Assembly (NCBI RefSeq): GCF_018861315.1
Contig: NZ_JAHLDL010000029.1
Coordinates: 1 to 62,864, forward strand
DNA: 62,864 nt
From: Clostridium bowmanii
Lineage (GTDB): Bacteria; Bacillota; Clostridia; Clostridiales; Clostridiaceae
Direction of reading: 5' to 3'
A program made the position numbers and the translations under genes. Shown here in pieces: positions 7,482 through 15,252 of this stretch. Numbering within the stretch: the stretch's first letter is position 1; every line of letters begins with the position of its first letter. The notes below the pieces were generated by a model that did no database searches, was not told the DNA's origin, and worked only from the letters and a program-made list of their open reading frames with translations.

Positions 7482-8798
7482 TTATGAATTAACTATTTTA
7501 TAAGCATCATTAAAATTAACACTTGTTTGCTGGCCTGTTACCATATTCTTTATAGTAACAGTTTTATCTTCAACTTCTTTATCGCCTATTAAAATTACAA
7601 AAGGAATACCTAATTTATCTGCATAACCAAGTTTCTTTACTAGTTTAGTTTCCTCCGTGTATATTTCTGTGATTACTCCCTTATCCCTTAAAAAAGTTGC
7701 AAGAGAAATTCCATAATCAAGATTATTATCAAGTGGTATTATTAATACTTTTGTTATAGATTTATTAGTATCATTTTTAAAGAAACCAGCTTCATTTAAT
7801 TGATAAAATAATCTAGTAAGGCCAATTGAAATTCCCACTCCTGGTAGTTTTTGCTTTGTATAGTACTCAGCTAAATTATCATAGCGTCCGCCTGAACACA
7901 CAGAACCAATAGATGGGTATTCATTTAAAAAGGTTTCATAAACTGTACCTGTATAATAATCAAGACCTCTGGTAATTTTTAAATCTATTTTAAGATTATC
8001 ATCAGGAACTCCAAACAATTTTACGTATTTAGTAACTATTGAAAGCTCTTCCATGCCTTTTTTAAAGCTATCATTTGAAATATTTAAGTTACTTAATAAT
8101 AATAAAATATCTTGGTTGCTCCCACTAATATTAATAAATTTAAGAATTTTTTTTACAACTTCATCTTTTAACCCACTACCCAATAGCTCTTCTGTGGCTG
8201 CTTCTACACCAATTTTATCTATTTTATCGATAACCCTTAAAACTACCTCGCCATCTTGAATTTCTAAGGCTTCAAAAAATCCATTTAATAGTTTTCTATT
8301 GTTGATTTTTATAGTAAAATCCTTGAAACCAAGGTTATTGAATACTGAATAAATAATACTAGGTATTTCAGCATCATTCAAAATATTTAAATTATTGTTT
8401 CCAACAATATCAATATCACACTGGTAAAATTCACGGAAGCGACCCTTTTGATTTCTCTCTCCTCTATATACTTTGCCAATTTGGTATCTCCTAAAAGGGA
8501 ACGTCAGTGAACTGTAATTTTGTGCCACATACCTAGCTAATGGTACCGTTAAATCAAATCTAAGGGATAAATCAGTGTTACCCTTTAAAAATCTATAGAT
8601 TTGTTTTTCAGTTTCTCCGCCTCCCTTTGCCAGTAGAATTTCTGATTTCTCTATTATTGGTGTATCTATGGGCATAAATCCATAGCTTTCATAAGTTTTA
8701 CGTATTGTGTCTGCCAATTTGTTAAACTGAATTTGATCTCCTGGTAGTAATTCCATGAAGCCAGGCAAAATTGATGGTTTTACAATTTGATTTATCAT
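7482..8798 (-). CDS. hisS: histidyl-tRNA synthetase
   Basis: 438 residues. It charges tRNA-His with histidine in the cytoplasm. Class II marks are present: LPGFMELLPGDQ with motif 1 following, motif 2 as RFDLTVPLARYVA and then RGERNQKGRFREFYQCD, the histidine A motif RGLDYYTG and GGRYDNL, motif 3 as GVGISIGLTRL, and a C-terminal anticodon-binding domain of about 95 residues. Presence of both histidine motifs argues against the regulatory paralogue HisZ. It is monocistronic and divergent from iscR. Its leader carries a terminator-like hairpin just before the ribosome binding site GGAGGT, which suggests attenuation. Confidence 0.95.
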   Translation of the reverse strand: MINQIVKPSILPGFMELLPGDQIQFNKLADTIRKTYESYGFMPIDTPIIEKSEILLAKGGGETEKQIYRFLKGNTDLSLRFDLTVPLARYVAQNYSSLTFPFRRYQIGKVYRGERNQKGRFREFYQCDIDIVGNNNLNILNDAEIPSIIYSVFNNLGFKDFTIKINNRKLLNGFFEALEIQDGEVVLRVIDKIDKIGVEAATEELLGSGLKDEVVKKILKFINISGSNQDILLLLSNLNISNDSFKKGMEELSIVTKYVKLFGVPDDNLKIDLKITRGLDYYTGTVYETFLNEYPSIGSVCSGGRYDNLAEYYTKQKLPGVGISIGLTRLFYQLNEAGFFKNDTNKSITKVLIIPLDNNLDYGISLATFLRDKGVITEIYTEETKLVKKLGYADKLGIPFVILIGDKEVEDKTVTIKNMVTGQQTSVNFNDAYKIVNS

Positions 8799-8825
8799 TT
8801 CAATACCTCCTAAATAATATATAAA

Positions 8826-8854
8826 AACCCATGCAAGTACGTAAGTACAAGGGT
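8826..8854 (-). promoter_or_regulatory. terminator-like hairpin in the hisS leader (possible attenuator)
   Basis: On the minus strand the leader reads ACCCTTGTACTTACGTACTT followed by GCATGGGT and UUUUU. The ends pair ACCC with GGGT, then UUGUA with the UUGCA side, across a mismatch. It lies between the hisS promoter and the hisS ribosome binding site, so it would stop transcripts before the gene. No T-box AGGGTGG element is present. The regulator and the alternative fold are unknown. Confidence 0.4.
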
Positions 8855-8879
8855 GCTAGTCCTTCAAACCATTTTTTAA

Positions 8880-8908
8880 ATTATACTATAAATAAGAAAA
8901 TTCTTCAA
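8880..8908 (-). promoter_or_regulatory. sigma-A-type promoter of hisS
   Basis: On the minus strand TTGAAG (8908-8903) is followed after 17 bases by a perfect TATAAT (8885-8880). The predicted start leaves a leader of about 75 bases. Confidence 0.65.
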
Positions 8909-9050
8909 GAATGAATATAAATTCAAACTTAAGTGATTGTTTTCATTATATAATTTTGAGCATTATCGATTTATAGGTAGAGTATTAATGAATAATCTTA
9001 TAATTTAGCCTATAGTAGGAAATTATAACGAGAAATTAAATTATTTATAG
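8909..9050. other. intergenic region between divergent hisS and iscR promoters
   Basis: AT-rich sequence separating the hisS and iscR promoters. No open frame or strong hairpin is seen. Confidence 0.5.
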
Positions 9051-9079
9051 TTGACAAGATTACTAGGGTTTGATATTAT
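9051..9079 (+). promoter_or_regulatory. sigma-A-type promoter of the isc operon
   Basis: A perfect TTGACA (9051-9056), a 17-base spacer and TATTAT (9074-9079) preceded by a TG-like extension. It lies 48 bases before iscR. IscR family proteins repress their own operon, and an operator overlapping this promoter would be expected, but I could not identify a clear palindrome. Confidence 0.75.
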
Positions 9080-9126
9080 AAATTTAGAAAGTATAGTAAA
9101 ACACTCTACTTTGAAGGAGTGATTGA

Positions 9127-9567
9127 ATGAAATTATCTACTAAGGGAAGGTATGGGGTTAAAGCCATGGTAGATTTAGCAATTAATTATGGAGATCAACC
9201 TGTATCTATAAAAAGCATCTCCGAAAGACAAAGTATTTCTGAATATTATTTAGAACAATTATTTTCTTCTCTTAGGAAAGCTAAACTTATTAAAAGTGTA
9301 AGGGGAGCTCAAGGCGGTTACATACTAAATAGATCACCAGAGAAAATAACTATATATGATGTTATCAATGTGCTTGAAGGTCCTATTGAGGTTTCAGATT
9401 GCCTTGAAGACGGGGCTTGTAATAATATTGATTGTTGTGCTACCAGATTATTATGGAAGAAAATTAAAGATAGTATAGATAGTGTGACTACATCAATAAC
9501 TTTAAAAGATATTGTAGACGATTATAATGAAATTACATTAAATAAAGGAGTGAAACATAATGAATAA
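9127..9567 (+). CDS. iscR: Rrf2-family regulator IscR
   Basis: 146 residues. The N-terminal winged helix is the standard Rrf2 one (MKLSTKGRYGVKAMVDLA, then SISEYYLEQLFSSLRKAKL and RGAQGGYIL). A Cys cluster follows at about residues 97-109 (SDCLEDGACNNIDCC), suited to holding an Fe-S cluster as in E. coli IscR. It probably senses cluster supply and controls the operon it begins. It overlaps iscS by 8 bases. Because of its clostridial context, a CymR-like cysteine role is a weaker alternative; the Cys cluster favours IscR. Confidence 0.92.
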   Translation: MKLSTKGRYGVKAMVDLAINYGDQPVSIKSISERQSISEYYLEQLFSSLRKAKLIKSVRGAQGGYILNRSPEKITIYDVINVLEGPIEVSDCLEDGACNNIDCCATRLLWKKIKDSIDSVTTSITLKDIVDDYNEITLNKGVKHNE

Positions 9568-10744
9568 ATCAATTTATATGGACCATGCTGCAACCACTTA
9601 CACTAAACCAGAAGTTTTAGAAGAGATGATGCCTTATTTCACAGCATACTTTGGTAATCCATCTTCAATTTATACACTAGCAAGAGAAACTAAAAAGGCT
9701 ATTGATATTGCAAGAGATAAGATTGCTAAAGCTATAAATGCTAATGAAAATGAAATTTTCTTTACTGGTGGAGGATCAGAAGCCGATAACTGGGCAATAA
9801 AGGGTATAGCTTCTGCATGCAAGCAAAAGGGAAATCATATTATAACAACAGTAATTGAACATCATGCTGTATTACATACTTGTGAATATCTAGCTAAGAA
9901 TGGATTTGACATCACATATTTACCAGTAGATGAATATGGTCTTATAAATATTAAGGATTTAGAAAATGCTATTACAGATAAAACTATTTTAGTATCAGTA
10001 ATGTTTGCTAACAATGAAATTGGAACAATAGAACCAATAAAAGAAATAGGAGCATTATGTAGAAGTAAGAAAATACTTTTCCATACAGATGCAGTTCAAG
10101 CTGTAGGTCATATTCCAGTAGATGTAAAAGAAATGAATATAGACTTACTATCAATAGCTGCTCATAAATTTTATGGCCCTAAAGGTGTTGGAGCATTATA
10201 TGTAAAAAAAGGTATTAAAATAGACAATTTAATACATGGTGGTGGACAAGAAAGAAATAGAAGAGCTGGTACTGAAAATGTTGCTGGCATAGTAGGGTTT
10301 GGTAAAGCTCTTGAACTTGCAACTCAAAACATGGAAGAAAACAATAAAAAGATGGTTTATTTAAGAGATAAACTTATGAATGGATTATTAGAAGTACCAT
10401 ATACAAGATTAAATGGACCAAGAGGAGAAAAGAGACTTCCAGGTAATTCAAATATTTGCTTTAGATTTATAGAAGGTGAATCTATCCTACTTATGTTAGA
10501 TGCAAATGGTATTGCAGCTTCTAGCGGAAGTGCATGTACATCTGGTTCTTTAGATCCATCTCACGTTTTACTCGCAATAGGTCTTCCTCATGAAATAGCT
10601 CACGGATCCCTAAGATTAACTTTAGGTGATGAAACTACTGAAGAAGAAGTAGATTTTGTATTAGAGACAGTACCAAAAATTATTGAAAGACTAAGATATA
10701 TGTCACCATTATATGATGACTTCTTAAAGAAAGGGGAAAAATAA
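9560..10744 (+). CDS. iscS: cysteine desulfurase IscS (NifS-like)
   Basis: 394 residues, group I length. It takes sulfur from L-cysteine as an enzyme persulfide for Fe-S cluster building and for MnmA. Marks: YMDHAATTYTKPEVL at the N-terminus, FTGGGSEADNWA near residue 70, the HHAVLH segment, the PLP lysine in AAHKFYGPKG near residue 203, RAGTENV near residue 235, and the catalytic Cys loop SSGSACTSGS near residue 325. It sits between iscR and iscU in one operon, the partners it works with. Confidence 0.96.
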   Translation: MNKSIYMDHAATTYTKPEVLEEMMPYFTAYFGNPSSIYTLARETKKAIDIARDKIAKAINANENEIFFTGGGSEADNWAIKGIASACKQKGNHIITTVIEHHAVLHTCEYLAKNGFDITYLPVDEYGLINIKDLENAITDKTILVSVMFANNEIGTIEPIKEIGALCRSKKILFHTDAVQAVGHIPVDVKEMNIDLLSIAAHKFYGPKGVGALYVKKGIKIDNLIHGGGQERNRRAGTENVAGIVGFGKALELATQNMEENNKKMVYLRDKLMNGLLEVPYTRLNGPRGEKRLPGNSNICFRFIEGESILLMLDANGIAASSGSACTSGSLDPSHVLLAIGLPHEIAHGSLRLTLGDETTEEEVDFVLETVPKIIERLRYMSPLYDDFLKKGEK

Positions 10745-10745
10745 T

Positions 10746-11174
10746 ATGATATACAGTGAAAAAGTTATGGACCATTTTACAAATCCAAGAAATGTAGGAG
10801 AAATTCCAGATGCTGATGGAATTGGTGAAGTTGGTAATGCTAGATGTGGAGATATTATGAAAGTTTATTTAAAAGTAGAAGATAACATAGTAGTAGATGC
10901 AAAGTTTAAAACCTTTGGTTGTGGATCTGCTATAGCATCATCTAGTATGGCTACAGAACTTATAAAAGGTAAATCTGTAGATGAAGCATGGACACTAACC
11001 AATCAAGCTGTAGCTGAAGCCTTAGATGGTCTTCCTGCAATAAAAATGCATTGCTCAGTACTTGCTGAAGAAGCTATTCACAAAGCAATTAATGATTATA
11101 GAAGTAAGGCTGGACTTGAAGTATGGGATTACAAATCACATGATGATATACATGCCGAGGTACACGGAGAATAG
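10746..11174 (+). CDS. iscU: iron-sulfur cluster scaffold IscU (NifU N-terminal type)
   Basis: 142 residues. The cluster-assembly residues are all present: C34 and D36 (ARCGD), C59 (FGCGSAIASSS) and C103 (MHCSVL). It accepts persulfide sulfur from IscS and iron, and passes clusters on. Only one base separates it from iscS. The C-terminal tail (DIHAEVHGE) is 10 residues longer than in the paralogue at 12494. No NifU C-terminal domain or ferredoxin domain is attached. Confidence 0.95.
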   Translation: MIYSEKVMDHFTNPRNVGEIPDADGIGEVGNARCGDIMKVYLKVEDNIVVDAKFKTFGCGSAIASSSMATELIKGKSVDEAWTLTNQAVAEALDGLPAIKMHCSVLAEEAIHKAINDYRSKAGLEVWDYKSHDDIHAEVHGE

Positions 11175-11184
11175 GGGATATTAG

Positions 11185-12261
11185 ATGAAAAAAAAAGTAG
11201 TTATAGGAATGAGTGGGGGAGTAGATAGTTCTGTGGCAGCATACCTTTTGAAAGAGCAAGGATATGAAGTTATAGGAATTATGATGAAACTCTCTGCAGA
11301 TAATCCTGATTATGAAGAAAACGAAGGCGGATGTTGTTCTATTTCTGCAGCAAATGATGCAAGGCGAGTTGCAGATGTATTAGATATACCTTTTTATGTT
11401 ATGAATTTTAAAGATGCTTTTAAGGCAAGCGTTATTGATAACTTTATTGATGAATATATGGAAGGAAGAACTCCAAACCCATGTATAGTATGTAATAAGG
11501 ATATCAAGTTTAAAGAATTTTTAAGAAAAGCAGAGGCACTTGGAGCTGATTATATAGCTACGGGCCACTATGCTAAAATTGAAAAGTGCGATGCTAGATA
11601 TGTTCTTAAAAAAGCAGATGATAATCATAAAGATCAAACCTATGCTTTGTATAGTTTAACTCAAGATCAATTAAGTCACACTTTAATGCCTTGCGGAGAT
11701 TACACTAAGCCAGAAATACGCAATATTGCAGAGAAAATTGGATTAGAAGTTTTTAGAAAAAAAGATAGCCAAGAAATTTGCTTTATACCTGATAATGATC
11801 ACGGAGCTTATATTAAAAAGTATAGTGGTAGGGAAATTAAGTCAGGTAATTTTGTTGATAAAAAGGGAAAAGTTTTAGGGAAGCACAAAGGAATAGTGTA
11901 CTATACTATAGGACAACGAAAAGGGCTAGGTATAGCACTAGGTAAGCCTGTTTTTGTTACTGATATCAATCAACTAACTAATCAGGTAGTAATAGGAGAC
12001 GAAGAGGATATTTTTAAAACAGAGCTTATAGCTAAAGATTTAAATTTTATTTTGTTTGATAAACTTAAATCAAACTTAAGAGTTACAGCTAAAATTAGAT
12101 ATTCTGCAAAACCAGAACTCGCTACTTTAATTCCATTAGAAAACAATAGAATAAAACTTGTTTTTGATGACAAGCAAAGAGCTATAACAAAAGGCCAATC
12201 AGTAGTTTTCTATTTAGAAGATTTAGTAGTAGGTGGGGGCATAATAGAAGAAGTTTTATAA
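11185..12261 (+). CDS. mnmA: tRNA-specific 2-thiouridylase MnmA
   Basis: 358 residues. It makes 2-thiouridine at wobble U34 of tRNAs for Lys, Glu and Gln, using sulfur relayed from IscS. The PP-loop GMSGGVDSS is at residues 8-16, the first catalytic Cys is in NPCIVCN near residue 100, and the second is in SQEICFIPD near residue 200. A central TGHYAKI and the C-terminal beta domain complete the family pattern. It lies 10 bases after iscU, consistent with one iscRSU-mnmA transcript. Confidence 0.96.
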   Translation: MKKKVVIGMSGGVDSSVAAYLLKEQGYEVIGIMMKLSADNPDYEENEGGCCSISAANDARRVADVLDIPFYVMNFKDAFKASVIDNFIDEYMEGRTPNPCIVCNKDIKFKEFLRKAEALGADYIATGHYAKIEKCDARYVLKKADDNHKDQTYALYSLTQDQLSHTLMPCGDYTKPEIRNIAEKIGLEVFRKKDSQEICFIPDNDHGAYIKKYSGREIKSGNFVDKKGKVLGKHKGIVYYTIGQRKGLGIALGKPVFVTDINQLTNQVVIGDEEDIFKTELIAKDLNFILFDKLKSNLRVTAKIRYSAKPELATLIPLENNRIKLVFDDKQRAITKGQSVVFYLEDLVVGGGIIEEVL

Positions 12262-12268
12262 GTGTAAT

Positions 12269-12332
12269 ACACATTTAATAAATAATAAGTTGAAATTTAT
12301 ATCATAATGACTTGTTATTTATTTGAATGTGT
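12269..12332. repeat. dispersed palindromic element, copy B
   Basis: A 22-base left arm beginning ACACATTTAATAAATAAT pairs with a right arm beginning ACTTGTTATTTATTTG and ending AATGTGT. The arms are nearly perfect, with about 20 bases between them. The right arm matches copies A, C and D. It lies 7 bases after mnmA and may act as its 3' end. Confidence 0.72.
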
Positions 12333-12368
12333 CTAATATAAATAAAACTATTTTGGTGGATAATAAAT

Positions 12369-12408
12369 ACAGAGGGGTATCTAGTTAAAAAACTAGGTAT
12401 CCCTCTGT
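12369..12408. repeat. 18-bp stem hairpin upstream of the second iscU
   Basis: ACAGAGGGgTATCTAGTT pairs with AACTAGGTATCCCTCTGT over a 4-base AAAA loop, with one extra base on one side. It has no T tract on the + strand. It is located about 86 bases before the second iscU start. It could be an RNA processing structure, an operator or a remnant element. Confidence 0.65.
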
Positions 12409-12493
12409 ATCTATAGGAGATAATACTAGAACTTAAAATAGTTAGAAAATGAAAAATGCAAACTATTTTTGCTATAAGAAAAGGAGAAAAATT

Positions 12494-12892
12494 ATGATGT
12501 ATAGTGATAAGGTTATGGAACATTTTTATAGTCCAAGAAATGTGGGAATATTAGGTGATGCTAATGGTATTGGAGAAGCAGGAGACCCTAATTGCGGAGA
12601 TATAATGAAAATCTATATAAAAGTTGAAAATAACATAATAAAGAGTGTTAAGTTTAAAGCGTTTGGCTGCGGATCAGCCATAGCATCTTCTAGCATAGCT
12701 ACAGAGCTTGTAAAGGGCAAAACCACGGAGGAGGCATGGAAACTAACTAACAAATCAGTTATTGAAGCTCTGGAAGGATTACCAACTTCAAAAGTGCATT
12801 GCTCAGTATTGGCAGAACAAACTATACATAATGCAATAAATAATTATAGAGGGTCACAAAATCTTGAGCTTTGGAAAGATAATTTGAAATAA
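12494..12892 (+). CDS. second IscU-type Fe-S scaffold paralogue
   Basis: 132 residues. It keeps C34, D36, C59 and C103 at the same positions as IscU at 10746 and has the same overall layout (MEHFYSPRNVGIL, AFGCGSAIASSS, HCSVLAEQ). It lacks the last 10 residues of the first copy. AAGGAG at 12481-12486 selects the ATG at 12494 (or the adjacent ATG at 12497) over an upstream in-frame ATG at 12449. It is separated from the isc operon by a repeat and a hairpin, so it is probably transcribed separately. The conserved ligands suggest an active scaffold with a distinct expression pattern or client. Confidence 0.9.
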   Translation: MMYSDKVMEHFYSPRNVGILGDANGIGEAGDPNCGDIMKIYIKVENNIIKSVKFKAFGCGSAIASSSIATELVKGKTTEEAWKLTNKSVIEALEGLPTSKVHCSVLAEQTIHNAINNYRGSQNLELWKDNLK

Positions 12893-13351
12893 GAAAAAAC
12901 AGCTTATTTCAGAGATTTACACTGCGTTTCAATAGCTGATAATGATAACAGAAATTTAAATTTATGCGGTTAGTAAATTTATCATCTTCTGTTATTGATA
13001 ATATAAAATTTAAAGCATATGCACCACATCTGCAGCCTACCGGCTAAAAGATTTTTTGTGGGAATTATTGCGATTTAGTGTTTTTTTTAGTTGCTATCCA
13101 TAGTAGATACATCTTAGTATAAATGTGATATAGTATGAATTTCTTCGGAGGTTGACTTCAAATAAAAAGCATAGAAACATTGAAATTACATTTAGAGAGC
13201 CTCAATTCTATCCTTTAAGGTGAAGAAATCATTATTCTAGCTTTTCCTATTACAAAAATTGTGAATTTAGTTTTAGTTTATGTAATAATTCTTAGACTAA
13301 TTGGAAAACATAACTATAAAGTAAATGATTGGTTTTCATATAGGAGATATT
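12893..13351 (+). other. intergenic region with possible decayed coding remnants
   Basis: About 460 bases without an intact gene. GATAATGATAACAGAA near 12937 faces TTCTGTTATTGATAAT near 12988 as an imperfect inverted repeat. Two open stretches look protein-like but lack starts: one ending FKAYAPHLQPTG before a stop near 13045, and one at 13219-13359 containing a hydrophobic run then RLIGKHNYKVNDWF. The second is faintly like the N-terminus of a YetF/DUF421 membrane protein. Both may be chance frames. Confidence 0.35.
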
Positions 13352-13858
13352 ATGTTTAAAAGTAAGGATTTTATATTTATGGATGTTATTACTGTAGAGG
13401 GCAAGAAAATCGGGTTTATCAAAGACTTGTTAATAGATTTTAATAATGGGAAAGTAATTGGGTTTTTAATATCTCCAAATAAACTTTTTCACAAAAATGT
13501 AAGTGTATTAAAACAAGACATTATATATGCAAATAAACGCATGATAGTTAAGAAAGTGGATAAAAATGAATATTTATGTCTGCATAGCTTTATTAATATG
13601 GACGTAATAGACAAATGTAATAATATATTTGGTATGGTGGAGGATATTACTTTTGCTCAAGATACCTTTGACATAAAGGGTGTCATAGTGTCTTCAGGAT
13701 TTATTATAAATTTACTTAGAGGTAAAAGAATAATGCTAATAAATGAACTAATTCTTGGTGAAGAAAACATATTATACATTCCTAATTGTAGTGAGTACTC
13801 TTTTAAAAGTGTGCCACATAACTTTTTTGTCGAGGCTAAAACCAATGAAAAAAATTAA
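13352..13858 (+). CDS. PRC-barrel domain protein
   Basis: 168 residues with two PRC-barrel-like halves: residues 3-75 (VITVEGKKIGFIKDLLIDF, GKVIGFLI) and about 75-150 (DVIDKCNNIFGMVEDITF, IKGVIVSSG). AGGAG at 13342-13346 sets the start at ATG 13352; an earlier in-frame ATG at 13325 precedes the ribosome binding site. PRC barrels often bind RNA or membrane-associated partners, but the function is unknown. It overlaps the following transporter gene by 14 bases, so the two are translationally coupled. Confidence 0.8.
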   Translation: MFKSKDFIFMDVITVEGKKIGFIKDLLIDFNNGKVIGFLISPNKLFHKNVSVLKQDIIYANKRMIVKKVDKNEYLCLHSFINMDVIDKCNNIFGMVEDITFAQDTFDIKGVIVSSGFIINLLRGKRIMLINELILGEENILYIPNCSEYSFKSVPHNFFVEAKTNEKN

Positions 13859-14873
13859 TAAAAGAAAACTTCTTATTACCATTGTCTGTATTATTATTTT
13901 TGTACTAATAATCACTATGGCAATGAAAATACCTATTGTTAAACAATTAATAAATCTAGTTTTTATTTCCTTCATTTTGGCTTATATATTAAAACCTATG
14001 TATATGTTTTTAATTGGGAAAGGTATAAATAAAAAATTAGCATCTTCTTTAATAATAGTTGGGTTAGTAGGTTTTGTTGTAGTATTATTTATGTTACTTA
14101 TTCCAGCCTTATTTAGTGAAAGTTTAAATATGGATAAGTCACTTAATGATTTAGGGAATCATTTGATTAATTTAAATATGAAGATAAAAGTATTAAATAA
14201 AAATAAAGTTATGAGTAATATTCTAAACATCATAAACCACAAAGCAAATGGTCAAATAGTTGTAATATTCGATAAAGTATTAAATTCTATTATGAACCTT
14301 GGTGAAAATATAATAACTTACACAGTAGCGCCTTTAATAATATATTATTTTTTATGGGATAGTGAAAATATGATAAATAAGTCATTAATAATTTTTCCAC
14401 CAGAGAGTAGAAATGTGATAAAGAAAATTATAGAGGATATTGATAAGGTTCTGGGGAAATATATTATAAGTCAACTTATTTTATGTGGATTCATAACTAT
14501 TGCTAGCTTTTTAATTTTGATATTTTTGAAAGTTGATTTTCCATTAATACTTTCCTTGATAAATGGGATTTTTAACATAATACCTTATTTCGGACCCATA
14601 TTTGGGGTAATACCTGCTATTTTAATAGGGCTTTTAATTTCTCCTAAGACAGCTTTATATGTAACATTATGTTTTTTTGTACTTCAACAAATTGAAGGCG
14701 ATATATTATCACCAAAAATAATTGGAGACAGTATAAGTATGCATCCCTTAACGGTAATATTATTATTAATTTTAGGTGGAAATCTTGGCGGAATTTTAGG
14801 GATGATTCTTGCGGTGCCACTGGGAGTAGTGATTAAGGTCATATATAAGGACTTAAACTATTATCTGTTTTAA
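13845..14873 (+). CDS. AI-2E family transporter (PerM/YtvI-like membrane protein)
   Basis: 342 residues with about seven to eight transmembrane segments. The family core is evident: the N-terminal paired helices, a long polar loop at about residues 90-150 (NMDKSLNDLGNHL), and the C-terminal LINGIFNIIPYFGPIFGVIPA and LQQIEGDILSPKIIG segments, which are diagnostic. Members are annotated as autoinducer-2 exporters but some are Na+/H+ antiporters, so the substrate is open. GAGG at 13832-13835 precedes ATG 13845; a frame extension upstream lies inside the PRC-barrel gene. Confidence 0.9.
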   Translation: MKKINKRKLLITIVCIIIFVLIITMAMKIPIVKQLINLVFISFILAYILKPMYMFLIGKGINKKLASSLIIVGLVGFVVVLFMLLIPALFSESLNMDKSLNDLGNHLINLNMKIKVLNKNKVMSNILNIINHKANGQIVVIFDKVLNSIMNLGENIITYTVAPLIIYYFLWDSENMINKSLIIFPPESRNVIKKIIEDIDKVLGKYIISQLILCGFITIASFLILIFLKVDFPLILSLINGIFNIIPYFGPIFGVIPAILIGLLISPKTALYVTLCFFVLQQIEGDILSPKIIGDSISMHPLTVILLLILGGNLGGILGMILAVPLGVVIKVIYKDLNYYLF

Positions 14874-14925
14874 AGATTACAATATTACAAATATATTCTT
14901 TTATATATTGTATATATTGTATATA

Positions 14926-14955
14926 TTGATGTGTTAAGGCAAAATATGCTATAAT
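14926..14955 (+). promoter_or_regulatory. promoter of the alaS T-box transcript
   Basis: TTGATG (14926-14931), an 18-base spacer and a perfect TATAAT (14950-14955) with a TGC extension. It precedes the T-box leader by about 30 bases. Confidence 0.65.
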
Positions 14956-14984
14956 GTAGTTGTATAATTAAATACTCGGTAATG

Positions 14985-15191
14985 ATAAGAATTAATAAAT
15001 ATATTTGTGCATTTAGAGAGGGAGTGGATGGTGAAAACTTCTTGCTAGATATATTGAAGCTATCTTTGAACCATGTTTCTTGAGAGATATTGCATTGTAA
15101 TTAATTTTGTTAATTATATAGCGGTATAATTAGGGTGGTAACGCGGAAAACTTTCGTCCCTTGTTTTGGGGGAGTAAAGTTTTTTTTATTA
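14985..15191 (+). promoter_or_regulatory. T-box riboswitch controlling alaS
   Basis: The leader has the AGAGAGGGAGTGGATGGTGAAA stem I start near 15013 and a specifier loop GAA-GCT-A with an alanine codon GCT at 15059-15061. The antiterminator T-box sequence AGGGTGGTAACGCGG is at 15132-15146. A terminator follows, in which AAAACTTT (15147-15154) pairs with AAAGTTTT (15176-15183) and a U tract ends near 15187. Uncharged tRNA-Ala binding should favour the antiterminator and allow alaS transcription. The specifier fits the downstream gene. Confidence 0.93.
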
Positions 15192-15252
15192 TAGAAAATT
15201 ATGAACTTTTGAAATCTAGAACAGAATGTAATAAATAAACGGAGGAGATATT

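Noticed and set aside
7482-8798. HisZ (ATP phosphoribosyltransferase regulatory subunit) instead of HisS
   Set aside because: Both histidine-specific motifs (RGLDYYTG and GGRYDNL) and the C-terminal anticodon-binding domain are present, and no hisG is adjacent.
8799-8905. T-box riboswitch upstream of hisS
   Set aside because: No AGGGTGG-type T-box sequence, no stem I motifs, and the leader is only about 75 bases.
13755-13844. N-terminal extension of the AI-2E transporter
   Set aside because: It lies wholly inside the PRC-barrel gene in another frame; ATG 13845 has its own GAGG site.
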